DNA of 64,000 nt from Chromatiaceae bacterium (GCA_024235315.1 JACKMP010000001.1:62001-126000); one strand, 5' to 3'; shown: positions 23,841-33,400, numbered from the stretch's first letter. The notes: generated by a model not told the origin, from the sequence alone. Program-made: numbers and translations.

Positions 23841-25294
23841 AGACTGACCCCTTCGGCATTTGATCCAGGCACAACCATCGTCCAGACCTGTGCGGCACCC
23901 AGACCCAGCACTGCGGTCGCAACCAGCGCGAGTAACAATGCCGGCAACTCTGCACGCGCCCACGCCAGCGACGGGCCGACACCCTCCCCGGGCCCGAATG
24001 CATGGCCGAGGACCCGGAACACGTAGGCACCGGCAAGCAGGGTGCCGATGGCGATCACAGGTATCCACAGCCACTGGCCCGCCGCGATCGCCGAAGTCAT
24101 CAACTGCCACTTGGCCAGAAAGGTGCCACTCGGTGGCAACCCGATCAGCGCAATCCCGGCCAAGGCCAGCACGAAAGTCGTGACCGGCAGGGCGCGTGCG
24201 GTGCCACCCAGTTCGGCGATGCGGTCGTGGCCAGCGCGGTGCAGGATCACCCCGGCGCCAAGGAAGAACGCGCTCTTTGAAAAGCCGTGGGTCAAGGCGA
24301 ACAACACCAGAGCGCCGAACAACAGGTCTCTCGCTTCACCGGGCTCGGTCGCCAGTAGCACCGGTATGAACAGGAACAGGTAGCCGATCTGCGCAACCGT
24401 CGAATAGGCGGCCAACAGCTTGAGGCGTTCGGCACGGTACGCCTGCCATGAACCCCAGATCACCGCGCTCGCGCCCAACAGCCCGAGCAGTCCGGCCGAC
24501 GCCTGGCTCAACGCGACGTCGAATACGTCCAGCCACAGCCGCAGGACCAGGTAAAACGCGGCCTTGACCACCAGTGCAGACAACGCGGCACTGACCGGGG
24601 CCGGGGCATTGGCGTGTGCTGACGGCAGCCAGAAGTGCATTGGGAACAGCGCCGACTTGATCAGCAGGCCCGCGGTCATCAGCGCCAGTGCCACCCAAGT
24701 GGCGGGCTCTGCATCGACCCGCCCGGCGAGCATGACCATGTCGAGCGTGCCATAACCCGCGTAGATCAGTCCCACGCCGGTGAGAAAGGCCAGTGAGCCG
24801 AGCAGGCCGACAGTGAGATAACGCACAGCCGCCTGTAGCGCCGCCCTGCTGCCACCGAGTGCCGCAAGCGCGACGGCAGCAAGCCCGAGCAGCTCGAGCG
24901 TGACGTAGATATTGAACAGGTCACCCGACAACAGCAGCGCATGCAGTGCGGTAATCATCAACAACCACAACGGCCAGAAGTCCGCCCGCTTCTGCGCCTC
25001 GGCAAAGTAGGTCGTCGCATAGAGGCCTGCGGCCAGCGCGACCAGCGTGCTCATCAATAACAGGGATGCCGACAGTCCATCGGCGCGCAGCGCAATCCCC
25101 AAACCCGGCGCCCAACCGCCGACGGCCAGCTCCAGCGTGGCGTTGCGCATGACCTCCGCGCCGATATGGCCGGCTGCCACGAACGCCGCCACACTGGCGC
25201 CAAGACCTGCCCAGTCGGCACGCCGCGGCCACACCAGTGCGAGCAGGCTGCCCAGCAGCGGCAGCACGACCGGCAAGGCGAGCAGGTTATTCAT
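23837..25294 (-). CDS. mnhD: Na+/H+ antiporter subunit D (MnhD/MrpD)
   Basis: A 485-residue membrane subunit of about 14 TM helices. TM5 glutamate is in YVTLELLGLAAVAL and the TM7 lysine in LLIKSALFPMHFWLPSAHAN. PAPVSAALSALVVKAAFYL gives TM8, and LLAAYSTVAQIGYL is also family-typical. MrpD carries one of the two ion pathways in Mrp antiporters. ATG at 25294 is preferred and overlaps mnhC by 8 bp, matching the usual C-D coupling in Mrp operons. Confidence 0.92.
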   Translation of the reverse strand: MNNLLALPVVLPLLGSLLALVWPRRADWAGLGASVAAFVAAGHIGAEVMRNATLELAVGGWAPGLGIALRADGLSASLLLMSTLVALAAGLYATTYFAEAQKRADFWPLWLLMITALHALLLSGDLFNIYVTLELLGLAAVALAALGGSRAALQAAVRYLTVGLLGSLAFLTGVGLIYAGYGTLDMVMLAGRVDAEPATWVALALMTAGLLIKSALFPMHFWLPSAHANAPAPVSAALSALVVKAAFYLVLRLWLDVFDVALSQASAGLLGLLGASAVIWGSWQAYRAERLKLLAAYSTVAQIGYLFLFIPVLLATEPGEARDLLFGALVLFALTHGFSKSAFFLGAGVILHRAGHDRIAELGGTARALPVTTFVLALAGIALIGLPPSGTFLAKWQLMTSAIAAGQWLWIPVIAIGTLLAGAYVFRVLGHAFGPGEGVGPSLAWARAELPALLLALVATAVLGLGAAQVWTMVVPGSNAEGVSL

Positions 25295-25577
25295 CCTTGC
25301 TCTCCCGCAGCCGACGGCCGAGCGCCAGCGCCAACGCCGTGGCACTCACGGCGACGACGATCCCGGTCAGCACCAGCGCGTGCGGAACCGGATCGGGCAC
25401 CTGCATCTGTGCCAGCCCCTGGTAGGCGATCGATACGAACATCAGAAACACCCCGGCACCGCAGACGTTGATCGCCAGGATGCGCGCCAGCAGCGATGCC
25501 TGCAGCAAAGTGGCACGTAGCCCGAGCGTGAACAGGCCAACGCCAGTCAGTCCGTAGATGATCTCTGCAGACAGCAT
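25287..25577 (-). CDS. mnhC: Na+/H+ antiporter subunit C (MnhC, NuoK-like)
   Basis: A 96-residue protein with three membrane segments, homologous to NuoK and MrpC (GVGLFTLGLRATLLQASLLA, then VPDPVPHALVLTGIVVAVSA, the classic DPVPQALVLTAIVI-type motif). ATG at 25577 overlaps the stop of the preceding MnhB-type gene (ATGA). Longer frames in this reading frame lie inside that gene. It contributes to the membrane core of the antiporter. Confidence 0.93.
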   Translation of the reverse strand: MLSAEIIYGLTGVGLFTLGLRATLLQASLLARILAINVCGAGVFLMFVSIAYQGLAQMQVPDPVPHALVLTGIVVAVSATALALALGRRLRESKDE

Positions 25578-26548
25578 CAATGCGTGCCTCCTTCGGTAGT
25601 GTGCGTATGTAGGGAGCCAGACTGCGCCCGGCGCGACGGCCAGCCACCGATATAGGCAAGCGCCAGCGCGACCGCGATAGACAGTGTCGCGGCGCTCTCG
25701 ATCACCAGGATCAGTCCAGCTGCCAGGTCGGGCGGATACTGCACAAAACCGTATCCGAACGCCGTGACCAGCAGGCCGACGGCGAGAAACGCCAGCAGAC
25801 CCGCAGCGAGCAGCCAGCGCGATACGACCGCGGCTGGCAGCCCGGCTGCGTCGACACCCCCGAGGCGCAGCAGGACAGCGGCAGCGGCAAGGGTTGCGCC
25901 CGCCTGGAAGGCGCCGCCGGGTGCATGGGCGCCGACCCACAGCAGGTAACCGCCAGTGACGATCAGCAAGGGCACCAGCCAGCGGATCAGGCCGTACAGC
26001 ACCGGGCCGGGCAGCCGGTAACCGGGCCGTGCCGGCCCCAGCGCCAGCACCCCGAGCACCGCGCTGAGGATGACGGCGAGTTCGAGCAGGGTGTCATAGG
26101 CGCGAAAGTTCAGCAGCACCGCCGTCACCGGATTGGAGACCCCGCTCTGCGAGAGGTGTTCGGTTACCGCCTGCGCCAGGCGCACGCCGTCGCCCATCGC
26201 CAGCGCGGACAGCAACGCCCAGGCGATTGCGACCGCCAGCAGCACGCTGAAAAGGTTCAGTGTCAACAGGAAGACTCGGGAAGGTGCCGCCGCCGGCTGC
26301 CCGTCTTGCGGCTCGCTCCGCAGGGCGGCCAGCAGCAGCGCACCGGCGATGCCCGCACCGATCGCCGCCTCTGCCAGCGCCAGGTCCGGTGCCCGCAGGC
26401 GCGCCCAGGCCAGGGCAAGCAGCAGTCCGAATGCGATGAACAGCGCCAACCCGCGCTTGAGGTCGCGAGTGGCGACGGCCGCCCAGCCTAGACCGAGGAG
26501 CATGGCCGCCAGCAGCAGGTCGAGCAGCATCCAGAGCAGTGGGTTCAT
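25577..26548 (-). CDS. mnhB: Fused MbhD-like (DUF4040) and MnhB domain antiporter subunit
   Basis: A 323-residue membrane protein that combines two Mrp modules. The first 75 residues resemble the MbhD/DUF4040 region found at the C-terminus of MrpA (LARLRAPDLALAEAAIGAG is close to its APDVALTEAAVGAG motif). Residues about 175-310 are MnhB (GGYLLWVGAHAPGGAFQAG, LVTAFGYGF). The MbhE-like part seems reduced. So the MrpA C-terminal domain is carried here, not on a large MrpA. It overlaps mnhG and mnhC by 4 bp and 1 bp. Confidence 0.9.
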   Translation of the reverse strand: MNPLLWMLLDLLLAAMLLGLGWAAVATRDLKRGLALFIAFGLLLALAWARLRAPDLALAEAAIGAGIAGALLLAALRSEPQDGQPAAAPSRVFLLTLNLFSVLLAVAIAWALLSALAMGDGVRLAQAVTEHLSQSGVSNPVTAVLLNFRAYDTLLELAVILSAVLGVLALGPARPGYRLPGPVLYGLIRWLVPLLIVTGGYLLWVGAHAPGGAFQAGATLAAAAVLLRLGGVDAAGLPAAVVSRWLLAAGLLAFLAVGLLVTAFGYGFVQYPPDLAAGLILVIESAATLSIAVALALAYIGGWPSRRAQSGSLHTHTTEGGTH

Positions 26549-26829
26549 GGTTGTTCCCTACGATCGAGAGCGTGCCGGGCAATCAGGTTCGCCGAGGCCG
26601 CGCTGGCCGCCAGCACCAGCAGCCAGATCAGAATGAGCTTGAGCGCGATCACCAGACTCCCGGTGACCAGGGCGATCCCCAGAGCCACCAGACCAAGGCC
26701 CAGGTTGTCGGCCTTGGTCAATGCGTGCAGCCGTGAATGCAGGTCAGGCAGGCGCAGCAGACCAATGCTGCCGGCGGCGAAGAAACCTATCCCGATGCAG
26801 ATCAGGCCAACGGCGACGACATCAATCAC
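26545..26829 (-). CDS. mnhG: Na+/H+ antiporter subunit G (MnhG)
   Basis: A 94-residue, three-helix subunit. The central LLRLPDLHSRLHALTKADNLG is the family hallmark (RLPDVYTRLHAATKADTLG-like). It overlaps mnhF by 8 bp and the next gene by 4 bp. MnhG is a small accessory helix bundle needed for Mrp complex stability. Confidence 0.93.
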   Translation of the reverse strand: MIDVVAVGLICIGIGFFAAGSIGLLRLPDLHSRLHALTKADNLGLGLVALGIALVTGSLVIALKLILIWLLVLAASAASANLIARHALDRREQP

Positions 26830-27109
26830 CGGGGTTCTCCCGCCGGGTCAGTGCTGCCGCGACCACCGCGGCCAACAGTGCCAGCAACAGAGCGACATCG
26901 ATCAGCGCCGGTGAGGACCACAGCAGCGCCAGCAGCAGCAGGAAGGTGACCCCACCCGTGCCGAGCAGCAATACCGCGGCCAGCCGGTCCTCCAGGGACG
27001 GGCCCTGAAGCGCGCGTGCCAGGCCGAGCGTCAGCGTGACCAGAAGCACCAGCACGCAGAGAATGATCACGCTGCCAGCAGCCGAGTTGGCGAAATCCGC
27101 GCCGCTCAC
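26822..27109 (-). CDS. mnhF: Na+/H+ antiporter subunit F (MnhF)
   Basis: A 95-residue, three-helix subunit. ARALQGPSLEDRLAAVLLLG corresponds to the MrpF signature (RLIRGPTLPDRIVALD-type), and PALIDVALLLALLAAV ends the last helix. Its start overlaps the mnhE stop by 4 bp and its stop lies 8 bp inside mnhG, showing tight translational coupling. Confidence 0.92.
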   Translation of the reverse strand: MSGADFANSAAGSVIILCVLVLLVTLTLGLARALQGPSLEDRLAAVLLLGTGGVTFLLLLALLWSSPALIDVALLLALLAAVVAAALTRRENPGD

Positions 27110-27618
27110 AATGCCTCCCCGAACACACGCCCGACCGCCGACTCGACGCGCCGCAGTTCGGCAGTGAAATCACTGTCGCGATCCAGTGCATGGATCGCCA
27201 GGCAATCGTCACGCAGGTCGACCGCAAGGGTGCCTGGCAGCAGGCTGACACTGTTGGCGAACAGCAGGCGCGCCCCAGGGTGATGCAGGCGTAGCGGATA
27301 GGTCGCGAAGCCGGGGGCAATCCGCATCGGCGTCGCCAGCACGCGACGCGCGACATCCACACCGCCGCGCACAGATTCCCAGAGAAACAATGGCAGCAGG
27401 CGCGCAAGCCCCGGCAGCGAAAGCCCGGGCAATGCGGTCGCACCCAGGCGCCGCGCCGCAAAGATCGCCATCACCACGACCGGCACCCCGATCAACCAAG
27501 ACGACGGCGCACCGCCGCTGAGCAGCCACCAGAGCCCCGCCAGCCCCGCAAGTGACAACACGGTGGCATTGTGGGCAGACAATTCAGCGCCCCCGGCCCG
27601 ATGCCGCGCGTTGCGCAT
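27106..27618 (-). CDS. mnhE: Na+/H+ antiporter subunit E (MnhE)
   Basis: A subunit of up to 170 residues with two N-terminal helices and a soluble C-terminal domain (FANSVSLLPGTLAVDLRDDC is the MrpE signature, followed by IHALD). The start is uncertain: ATG at 27618 lacks a ribosome site and overlaps the upstream small ORF by 35 bp, while TTG at 27582, two bases after the small ORF's stop, would give 158 residues and a more typical N-terminus by translational coupling. It is the first recognisable mnh gene of the operon. Confidence 0.88.
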   Translation of the reverse strand: MRNARHRAGGAELSAHNATVLSLAGLAGLWWLLSGGAPSSWLIGVPVVVMAIFAARRLGATALPGLSLPGLARLLPLFLWESVRGGVDVARRVLATPMRIAPGFATYPLRLHHPGARLLFANSVSLLPGTLAVDLRDDCLAIHALDRDSDFTAELRRVESAVGRVFGEAL

Positions 27619-27751
27619 TGCGCCGGATACGAAGCGCGTCAGCGCAAGGTGCCGGCCTGCGTGCCAGTTGCCGGCCCGGGGGTGCCAGCAACCCACCGGC
27701 GAGCACGGCCAGCCCCAGTAACAAAATGCCGGTCAGCATCGTTGCAATCAT
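27584..27751 (-). CDS. Small membrane protein of 55 residues leading the antiporter operon
   Basis: ATG at 27751 has AAGGAG seven bases upstream, the best ribosome site in the operon. The product starts with a hydrophobic helix (MIATMLTGILLLGLAVLAGG) and continues with a basic, Arg-rich tail. The stop at 27584-27586 is two bases before the possible TTG start of mnhE. It could be a real small subunit, or a leader peptide whose translation opens mnhE. Codon pattern in the tail is less convincing than in the helix. I do not recognise a family. Confidence 0.5.
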   Translation of the reverse strand: MIATMLTGILLLGLAVLAGGLLAPPGRQLARRPAPCADALRIRRNAQRAASGRGR

Positions 27752-27963
27752 CTCGCTCTCCTTGTTGGGTCTATTGGAACCACCTGCCAGTCAGGTGCCG
27801 TCGAGACAGTTATCGCGTTTCGCAAGCCAAATGGAAAATCGATTAATGCAGATTAATCGTTCGTTTTTTTCGATGTTTCGACTACCCGCCGACTGCACGC
27901 ACGATGCCCGCGCCGCACACGGAATGTGCAACGCGGGGGATGTTTGACGAAAAGAGATAGAAC

Positions 27964-27983
27964 CGGCCCCTGTTCAGGGGCCC
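27964..27983 (-). terminator. Hairpin after the HPF-like gene, possible terminator
   Basis: GGCCCCTG (27965-27972) and CAGGGGCC (27975-27982) form a perfect stem 8 bp beyond the stop of the HPF-like gene. On the minus strand it is followed by a pyrimidine-rich stretch ending TCTCTTTTC, not a pure T-run, so termination may be partial. It separates the hibernation/release-factor pair from the antiporter operon. Confidence 0.6.
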
Positions 27984-27990
27984 TAAGTCG

Positions 27991-28296
27991 TCAGGCCAAT
28001 CGCCGGAACGGTCCCGGCACCAGCCTCCGGTGTACTGCCCGTACGGTGCGGGCGAGCGCCCTGGTCGCCGCCCGCACCGGGTCGGCGTGGGTCTCTTCTA
28101 TCGCAAACCCCGCAGCAGGCCCTCCGACCACGACCACCTGGCACTGGTGGAGGACGGACCCGAGACGGTCATGCGCGAGCGTCAGACTGATCCTCACCTC
28201 GCCGGCCTCCGCATCGAGTCCGGCAAGATAGAACCGTGACAGCTGCTCGATCTGCGCCGCCATCGCCGGAACCGGTGCATCGACGCAAACGTTCAT
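27991..28296 (-). CDS. Small HPF/RaiA-like ribosome-associated protein
   Basis: A 101-residue soluble protein that resembles the hibernation promoting factor/RaiA N-terminal domain in length and layout: an N-terminal helix (AAQIEQLSRFYL), beta strands (EVRISLTLAHDR, HQCQVVVVGG, FAIEETHAD) and a C-terminal helix with basic residues (AATRALARTVRAVHRR). HPF proteins bind the 30S subunit between the mRNA and tRNA sites. The match is by pattern and quite divergent. It lies 17 bp after the baeRF-like gene, so the two probably act in the same ribosome-directed process. ATG at 28296 has no strong ribosome site. Confidence 0.6.
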   Translation of the reverse strand: MNVCVDAPVPAMAAQIEQLSRFYLAGLDAEAGEVRISLTLAHDRLGSVLHQCQVVVVGGPAAGFAIEETHADPVRAATRALARTVRAVHRRLVPGPFRRLA

Positions 28297-28313
28297 TTCG
28301 GCCCGGTGGTCGG

Positions 28314-29405
28314 TCAGGCAACCAGATCGAGCTGACCGAAGTGCGCTGGCAGCGGCATCGCGTGCTCACGATCACGTCGACGCAGCAGGCAGCCGACCCC
28401 GCCAAGGTAGCGCAGCTCGTCCGAGTCCGCGACGACCACGTCCACACCCTGTGCGCAGGCGAGGCGAGGCAACTCGATCTTGGCTTCCCACTGCGACACA
28501 CCACTGGCGTCGTAACCGTCCGCTATGACCAGCGTCTCGGCAAATCCCCCGCGCAGTGCCTCCAGTGTCGCCACCTGTCCGATCACCGCCGGCCCATGCA
28601 GGCGCATCGCCCGCACCAGCCGTGCGGCAAGCTGGGTACGTGTCTCGGCGAGCGCCGCCGTCACCGAGCTCTGCACGAAATCCACCACTTCGGCATGGCC
28701 GAGATCCGCTGGCACCTCGAGGCGGTGCAGCAGGCGCGACACAGCGCGCCGCGGCAGCCATGCCACGACTGCCGCCAGGCTGTCGGCATCGGCTGCGACG
28801 ACCAGTGGTCCGCAGGTATCCGCTGACAGCAGGCGATGGATGCGTTGCAGGCTGCTGACAGACAGCGCACCCTGCGGCGTCCTCTGCACAGCCGGATGCA
28901 GCCATTGGACAGGCGTTCTCGCGGGCTGTACGACCCTGCCGGCATTCGACTCAAGCACCTGGACGCTGCCCTGGCGCACCAACAACAGGGTAAATGCCGG
29001 GTGACTGTCCTTTACCGCCAGCAGCGGCAGGATCTCGGGTGCGCGGTAGACCGCCAGGCTGTTCCGGACGGGAATCGCCAGTGGAATCGTGGTCAGGTGC
29101 CGACCGCCGGCGAGCCCGCGCGCAAAGATCGCCGCGCCCTGCATTTCCGGGTGCCAACCGCGTTCGAGGCCACGGCAGACCATGTTGAAGGCGTTCTCGA
29201 ATTCGAGGCGCTCCATGCCCGGCAGCTGTGGGCGGATCCGCGCCGCCTTGTCCTCGATGAACTGCCGGCAATCGCGCATCCCGGGCCGCGTATCGAGATA
29301 GACACTCAGGAAAGGCGTGTCGTTGACATCCAGCATCGCCAATTGCCGTGTCTGACCCACCAGCGAAGTGATGTCGGCCAGTTGCGGTTGTGTGTCAGCT
29401 TGCAT
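28314..29405 (-). CDS. baeRF family protein (bacterial release-factor-like, Vms1/eRF1 fold)
   Basis: A 363-residue protein with the layout of bacterial archaeo-eukaryotic release factor homologues. An N-terminal domain (FLSVYLDTRPGMRDCRQFIEDK) is followed by a helical segment (LERGWHPEMQGAAIFA). The central eRF1 domain 2-like part begins about residue 130 (FTLLLVRQGSVQVLESNAG). The C-terminal L7Ae-like domain is about residues 260-363 (ALRGGFAETLVIADGYD, then VVVADSDELRYLGGVGCLLR). ATG at 29405 has GGAG seven bases upstream. Family members are proposed to act on stalled ribosomes or peptidyl-tRNA. I cannot assign the catalytic motif. It pairs with the HPF-like gene. Confidence 0.75.
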   Translation of the reverse strand: MQADTQPQLADITSLVGQTRQLAMLDVNDTPFLSVYLDTRPGMRDCRQFIEDKAARIRPQLPGMERLEFENAFNMVCRGLERGWHPEMQGAAIFARGLAGGRHLTTIPLAIPVRNSLAVYRAPEILPLLAVKDSHPAFTLLLVRQGSVQVLESNAGRVVQPARTPVQWLHPAVQRTPQGALSVSSLQRIHRLLSADTCGPLVVAADADSLAAVVAWLPRRAVSRLLHRLEVPADLGHAEVVDFVQSSVTAALAETRTQLAARLVRAMRLHGPAVIGQVATLEALRGGFAETLVIADGYDASGVSQWEAKIELPRLACAQGVDVVVADSDELRYLGGVGCLLRRRDREHAMPLPAHFGQLDLVA

Positions 29406-29857
29406 CGATCGGCTCCATGGGTGATCACCGTGACACCTAGTATTGCCGCTGCAGGTGCAGGCACTGATCGGATAAGGGCCGCGTATCCTTCGGTTTTTCC
29501 GAGCCAGCCCGGAAACCACTGTGTGAACATGTCGCAGCGTCGCCCTGTGCGTCTGATCGACGTCGCCTTGCCGGATACAGCCCCTCCGGGGGCGACGTGT
29601 GATGGCCTGACAAACGACAAGGGGGGCGTTCTGATCCTCAGTCCAGCTGGTGCACGCCGACCGTGCGCTCGACAGCACACGCGGCGAGTACATGCTCGCA
29701 GGGATTACGCGGCATCCGCTGTCGGCGATACCGAAAACCACACGCGTACCGGCCGATGCAGGCATTCAGTTCGGGGGATGGACGCCGCTATGCAGATTGG
29801 CCGGCCGAACCTGCCGGCATTACACCGGCGGACAGAGAAAGACCTGCAGGAGCAGAG
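29406..29857. other. Divergent intergenic region between the baeRF-like and H-NOX genes
   Basis: The 452 bp separate two divergent operons and must hold both promoters. No supported gene is seen; frames crossing it have no ribosome site or family features. GGTTTTTCC (29492-29500) and GGAAACC (29511-29517) form a weak dyad that might be part of a control element. No clear -10/-35 pair stands out on either strand. Confidence 0.4.
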
Positions 29858-30403
29858 ATGAAGGGGATCGTATTCAGCGAGTTCAACGAGATGGTCGAAG
29901 AGATGTACTCCCCCGCGCTCGCCGACAGGATCATCACCCAGGCGAACCTTGCGTCAGGTGGTGCCTATACCACTGTCGGCACCTATGACCACCAGGAACT
30001 GCTGGCGCTCGTCACGTGCCTCAGCGGGGAAACCGGTATTGCCGCGAGCGACCTCGTCAGGACTTTCGGGCGTCACCTCGCGGCACGTTTTTCCGCTCTC
30101 TATCCTGCGTTTTTCGAAGGCGTCGGCGGCACATTCGACTTTCTCGAGACTATCGAACAGCACGTCCACGTCGAGGTACGCAAACTCTACCCCGACGCAG
30201 AGCTGCCCACGTTCAGTACCGAACGAACCGGCCCCGATTCGATGGTCATGGTTTACCAGTCACGCCGGCCTTTCGCCGATCTCGCAGAGGGCCTGATCGA
30301 GGGCTGCGCGAGCCATTTTGCCGAGCGCATCACCATCACACGCAGCGACGGAAAAAACGGTGAGCTGCACCGCACCCGCTTCACCCTGTCGCGCATCGAC
30401 TGA
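29858..30403 (+). CDS. hnoX: H-NOX (heme NO/O2-binding) sensor protein
   Basis: A 181-residue cytoplasmic heme sensor that binds NO (and in some species O2) and alters the activity of a partner kinase. The proximal heme ligand is probably His104 in EQHVHVEVRKLYPD. The heme-propionate motif YxSxR is present as YQSRR (residues 133-137), and AELPTF follows the ligand helix as in known H-NOX proteins. ATG at 29858 has AGGAG six bases upstream. Its stop overlaps the kinase ATG by one base. A tyrosine typical of O2-binding H-NOX is not evident, so NO sensing is more likely. Confidence 0.92.
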   Translation: MKGIVFSEFNEMVEEMYSPALADRIITQANLASGGAYTTVGTYDHQELLALVTCLSGETGIAASDLVRTFGRHLAARFSALYPAFFEGVGGTFDFLETIEQHVHVEVRKLYPDAELPTFSTERTGPDSMVMVYQSRRPFADLAEGLIEGCASHFAERITITRSDGKNGELHRTRFTLSRID

Positions 30404-33400
30404 TGAGTGACGAGCTGGAACTGCTGCAGCGCCGGTTCGAGCGCGAGCGCCGCGCCCGCAAACAGGCAGAATCGCTCCTCGAAAAGAAAAGCCTCGAGCT
30501 CTATCAATCCAACGAACACCTGCGTCGTTTGTCCGACGAACAGGCACGCAGCCTGCAGATGCTGCGTACCACCGCGGACAGCCTGCTGCGCAGCGTTGGA
30601 CTGGAGCCGATGGATGACAGCAGCGGCAGCATGGCCGAAGTCTTGCGCGTGGTCACGGAGATCGTGAAAGACCGCGAACGCCTGCGCCGTGACGTCGAGC
30701 ACCAGATGTTCGCCCTGAACCAACATGCGATTGTCAGCATCACCGACGCCGCCGGTGTGATCACCTATGCGAACGACCGGTTTTGCGAGATCAGCGGCTA
30801 CCCGCGCGAGGAACTGCTCGGCCAGACACACAGCGTGCTGAGCTCAGGCGTCCACCCGGCGGAATTCTATGCAACGATCTGGAACACCATCATTTCCGGC
30901 GAGGTCTGGCGCGGGGAGATCTGCAACCGCGCGAAGTACGACAGCCTGTACTGGGTGTCGGCGGCGATCGTGCCATTTCTCGATGTGGATGGGACCGCAG
31001 AACAGTTCATTTCCATCAGCACCGACATCACGCTGCAGAAGAGCATGCAGGAGGAACTGCGCGGCAGCCGGGTGTTCCTGCAGAGCATGACGGAGTCGCT
31101 GGGTGAAGGCGTCTATGCCCTGGACAAATGGGGCTATTGCAGCTTCCTTAACCCGGAGGCGGAACGCCTGCTCGGCTGGTCGCTGATGGACCTTTCGATG
31201 ACGCCACTGCACGAGGCACTGCAGTTCACCGACCTGGTCGGCAATCCGATGTTCGGCGAAAACGACATCATCGAGGAGGTACTGCGGGACAAGCGGGAAT
31301 ACCGCTCCGAGTACGACACCTTCATCGCCAAGGACGGGCATCTGTTCCCAATCGCCATCACACTGGTCCCGATCATCGAAGACGAGGATGCGGTCGGCGT
31401 GGTCGCCGTGTTCCAGGACATAACGGAACGCAAACTGGTCGAGGACCGGCTGCGCGAGGCGACCCGCCGCGCCGAGGATGCAAGCCGCGCCAAGTCCGAC
31501 TTTCTCGCCAATATGAGCCACGAGATCCGCACGCCGATGAACGCCATCATCGGCATGTCGCACCTCGCGTTGCAGACCGACCTGAACAGCAAGCAACGCA
31601 ACTATATCGAGAAGGTAAACCGCTCGGCCGAGTCGCTTCTGGGGCTGATCAACGACATACTCGATTTCTCCAAGATCGAGGCCGGCAAACTCGACATTGA
31701 CGCCATCGGCTTCAAACTGCAGGACGTGTTCAACGACCTGTCGAGCGTCCTGGGGTTCAAGGCCGAAGAAAAAGGTCTGGAACTGCTGTTCGACATCGCC
31801 CACGACGTGCCGCGAGCCCTGATCGGTGACCCGATGCGCCTGAACCAGGTTCTGCTCAATCTGTGCAACAACGCGCTCAAGTTCACCAGTAGCGGTGAGG
31901 TCGTGGTGTCGGTCGGTGTCGAGCAGCGCCGGGCAGACGACCTCATCTTGCAGTTCTCGGTGCGCGATTCAGGTATCGGGATCTCGAAAGAGCAACAGCT
32001 GAAGCTGTTCCAGTCGTTCTCCCAGGCCGACGCGACGACCACCCGTCGTTATGGTGGCACAGGGCTCGGACTGGCGATCAGCAAACGTCTGGTGGAGATG
32101 ATGGACGGTACCATCTCGGTCGAAAGCGAGCCCGGCAAAGGCAGCACCTTCCATGTCCGCCTGCCATTCATCGAGGTCGACGATCAATGGCAGAAAGACG
32201 AGTCGCCGACAGCGCAGGCAGACCTGCGCGGCATGCGCTGCCTGTTGCTGGACGACAGCTCGAGTGCCAGGGTGATCTTCGCCTCGATGCTCGAGGCCCG
32301 TGGCATTCAGGTGGATGCGGTCAAAGACGCCTATGCCGCCACGGCGCGTCTCGGTGACGCCGGATCGCACTACGACTTTCTGCTGGTGGACTGGCGGATG
32401 CCCGGCGTGGACGGCATCGAGTTTCTCCGTGGCCAGCACTCGGCCATGGGTACGCGAATGCCGCCGGTCATCATGACCACGGCCTATGGGCGCGAAGAGC
32501 TGGCCGAGTCACTGCGTGCCAGCAGCATCGGGGTCGCAGCGATTCTCGCCAAACCCGTGTCACCGGCCGACCTTCTTGGCGCGGTGAGCCTGGCCACCGG
32601 CAGGGCTCAGGCACCTCAGCAGCCCGGTGTGGCCAACGCCAAGGCAGCGGCTGAAGCAGCCGTTTCTGCGCTGCGCGGCGCCCGCATCCTGCTGGTCGAG
32701 GACAACGAGTACAACCAGGAGGTCGCCGTGGCGCTGCTCACCGAACAGAACATCGAGGTGGATGTTGCCTGTGATGGCGAGCAGGCACTGCGTCAGTTGC
32801 AGATGCATACCTACGACGGTGTGCTGATGGACTGCCAGATGCCGGTGATGGACGGTTACGAAGCAACACGCGAGATCCGCAGGCAACCGCAGTTCCAGGA
32901 TCTTCCGATCATCGCAATGACCGCAAACGTGCTCAACGACGACATCGTTGAGGCGCTGGCTGCCGGCATGAATGATCACATCGCCAAACCAATCAACATC
33001 CGCGATATGTTCAGCATCATGGCGAAATGGATCACCCCGGCCCACCCGGCCAGGGACACCACACCATCGCCACAGTCACCGGGAAACGGACAGCATCGCG
33101 TATTCGACGTACTGCAAAACATCGACGTCGACAATGGCCTGCGGCGTGTCGGCGGCAATGAAGTGACCTATCTGAGGCTTCTTCACAAGTTCGCAACGAA
33201 CCAGGCCGATGTCGTAAGTCACGCACACGAGGCGCTTCACAAGGGCGACAGCGCGACCGCCAGGCGCCTTATGCACACGCTCAAGGGCACCGCCGGCAGT
33301 ATCGGCGCCATGCGTCTGCAGCATCTGGCGGCGGATGCCGAGTTGACGCTGCAACACGCCGTTTCCCCGATATCGGTGGCCAATTGCGAGGCTTTGCAAC

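Noticed and set aside
22387..24036. 549-residue minus-strand frame
   Set aside because: It is out of frame with the antiporter-like gene on the same strand, which has clear conserved motifs.
28836..29861. 341-residue plus-strand frame before H-NOX
   Set aside because: It is antisense to the baeRF-like gene and crosses the control region; no ribosome site or motif was seen.
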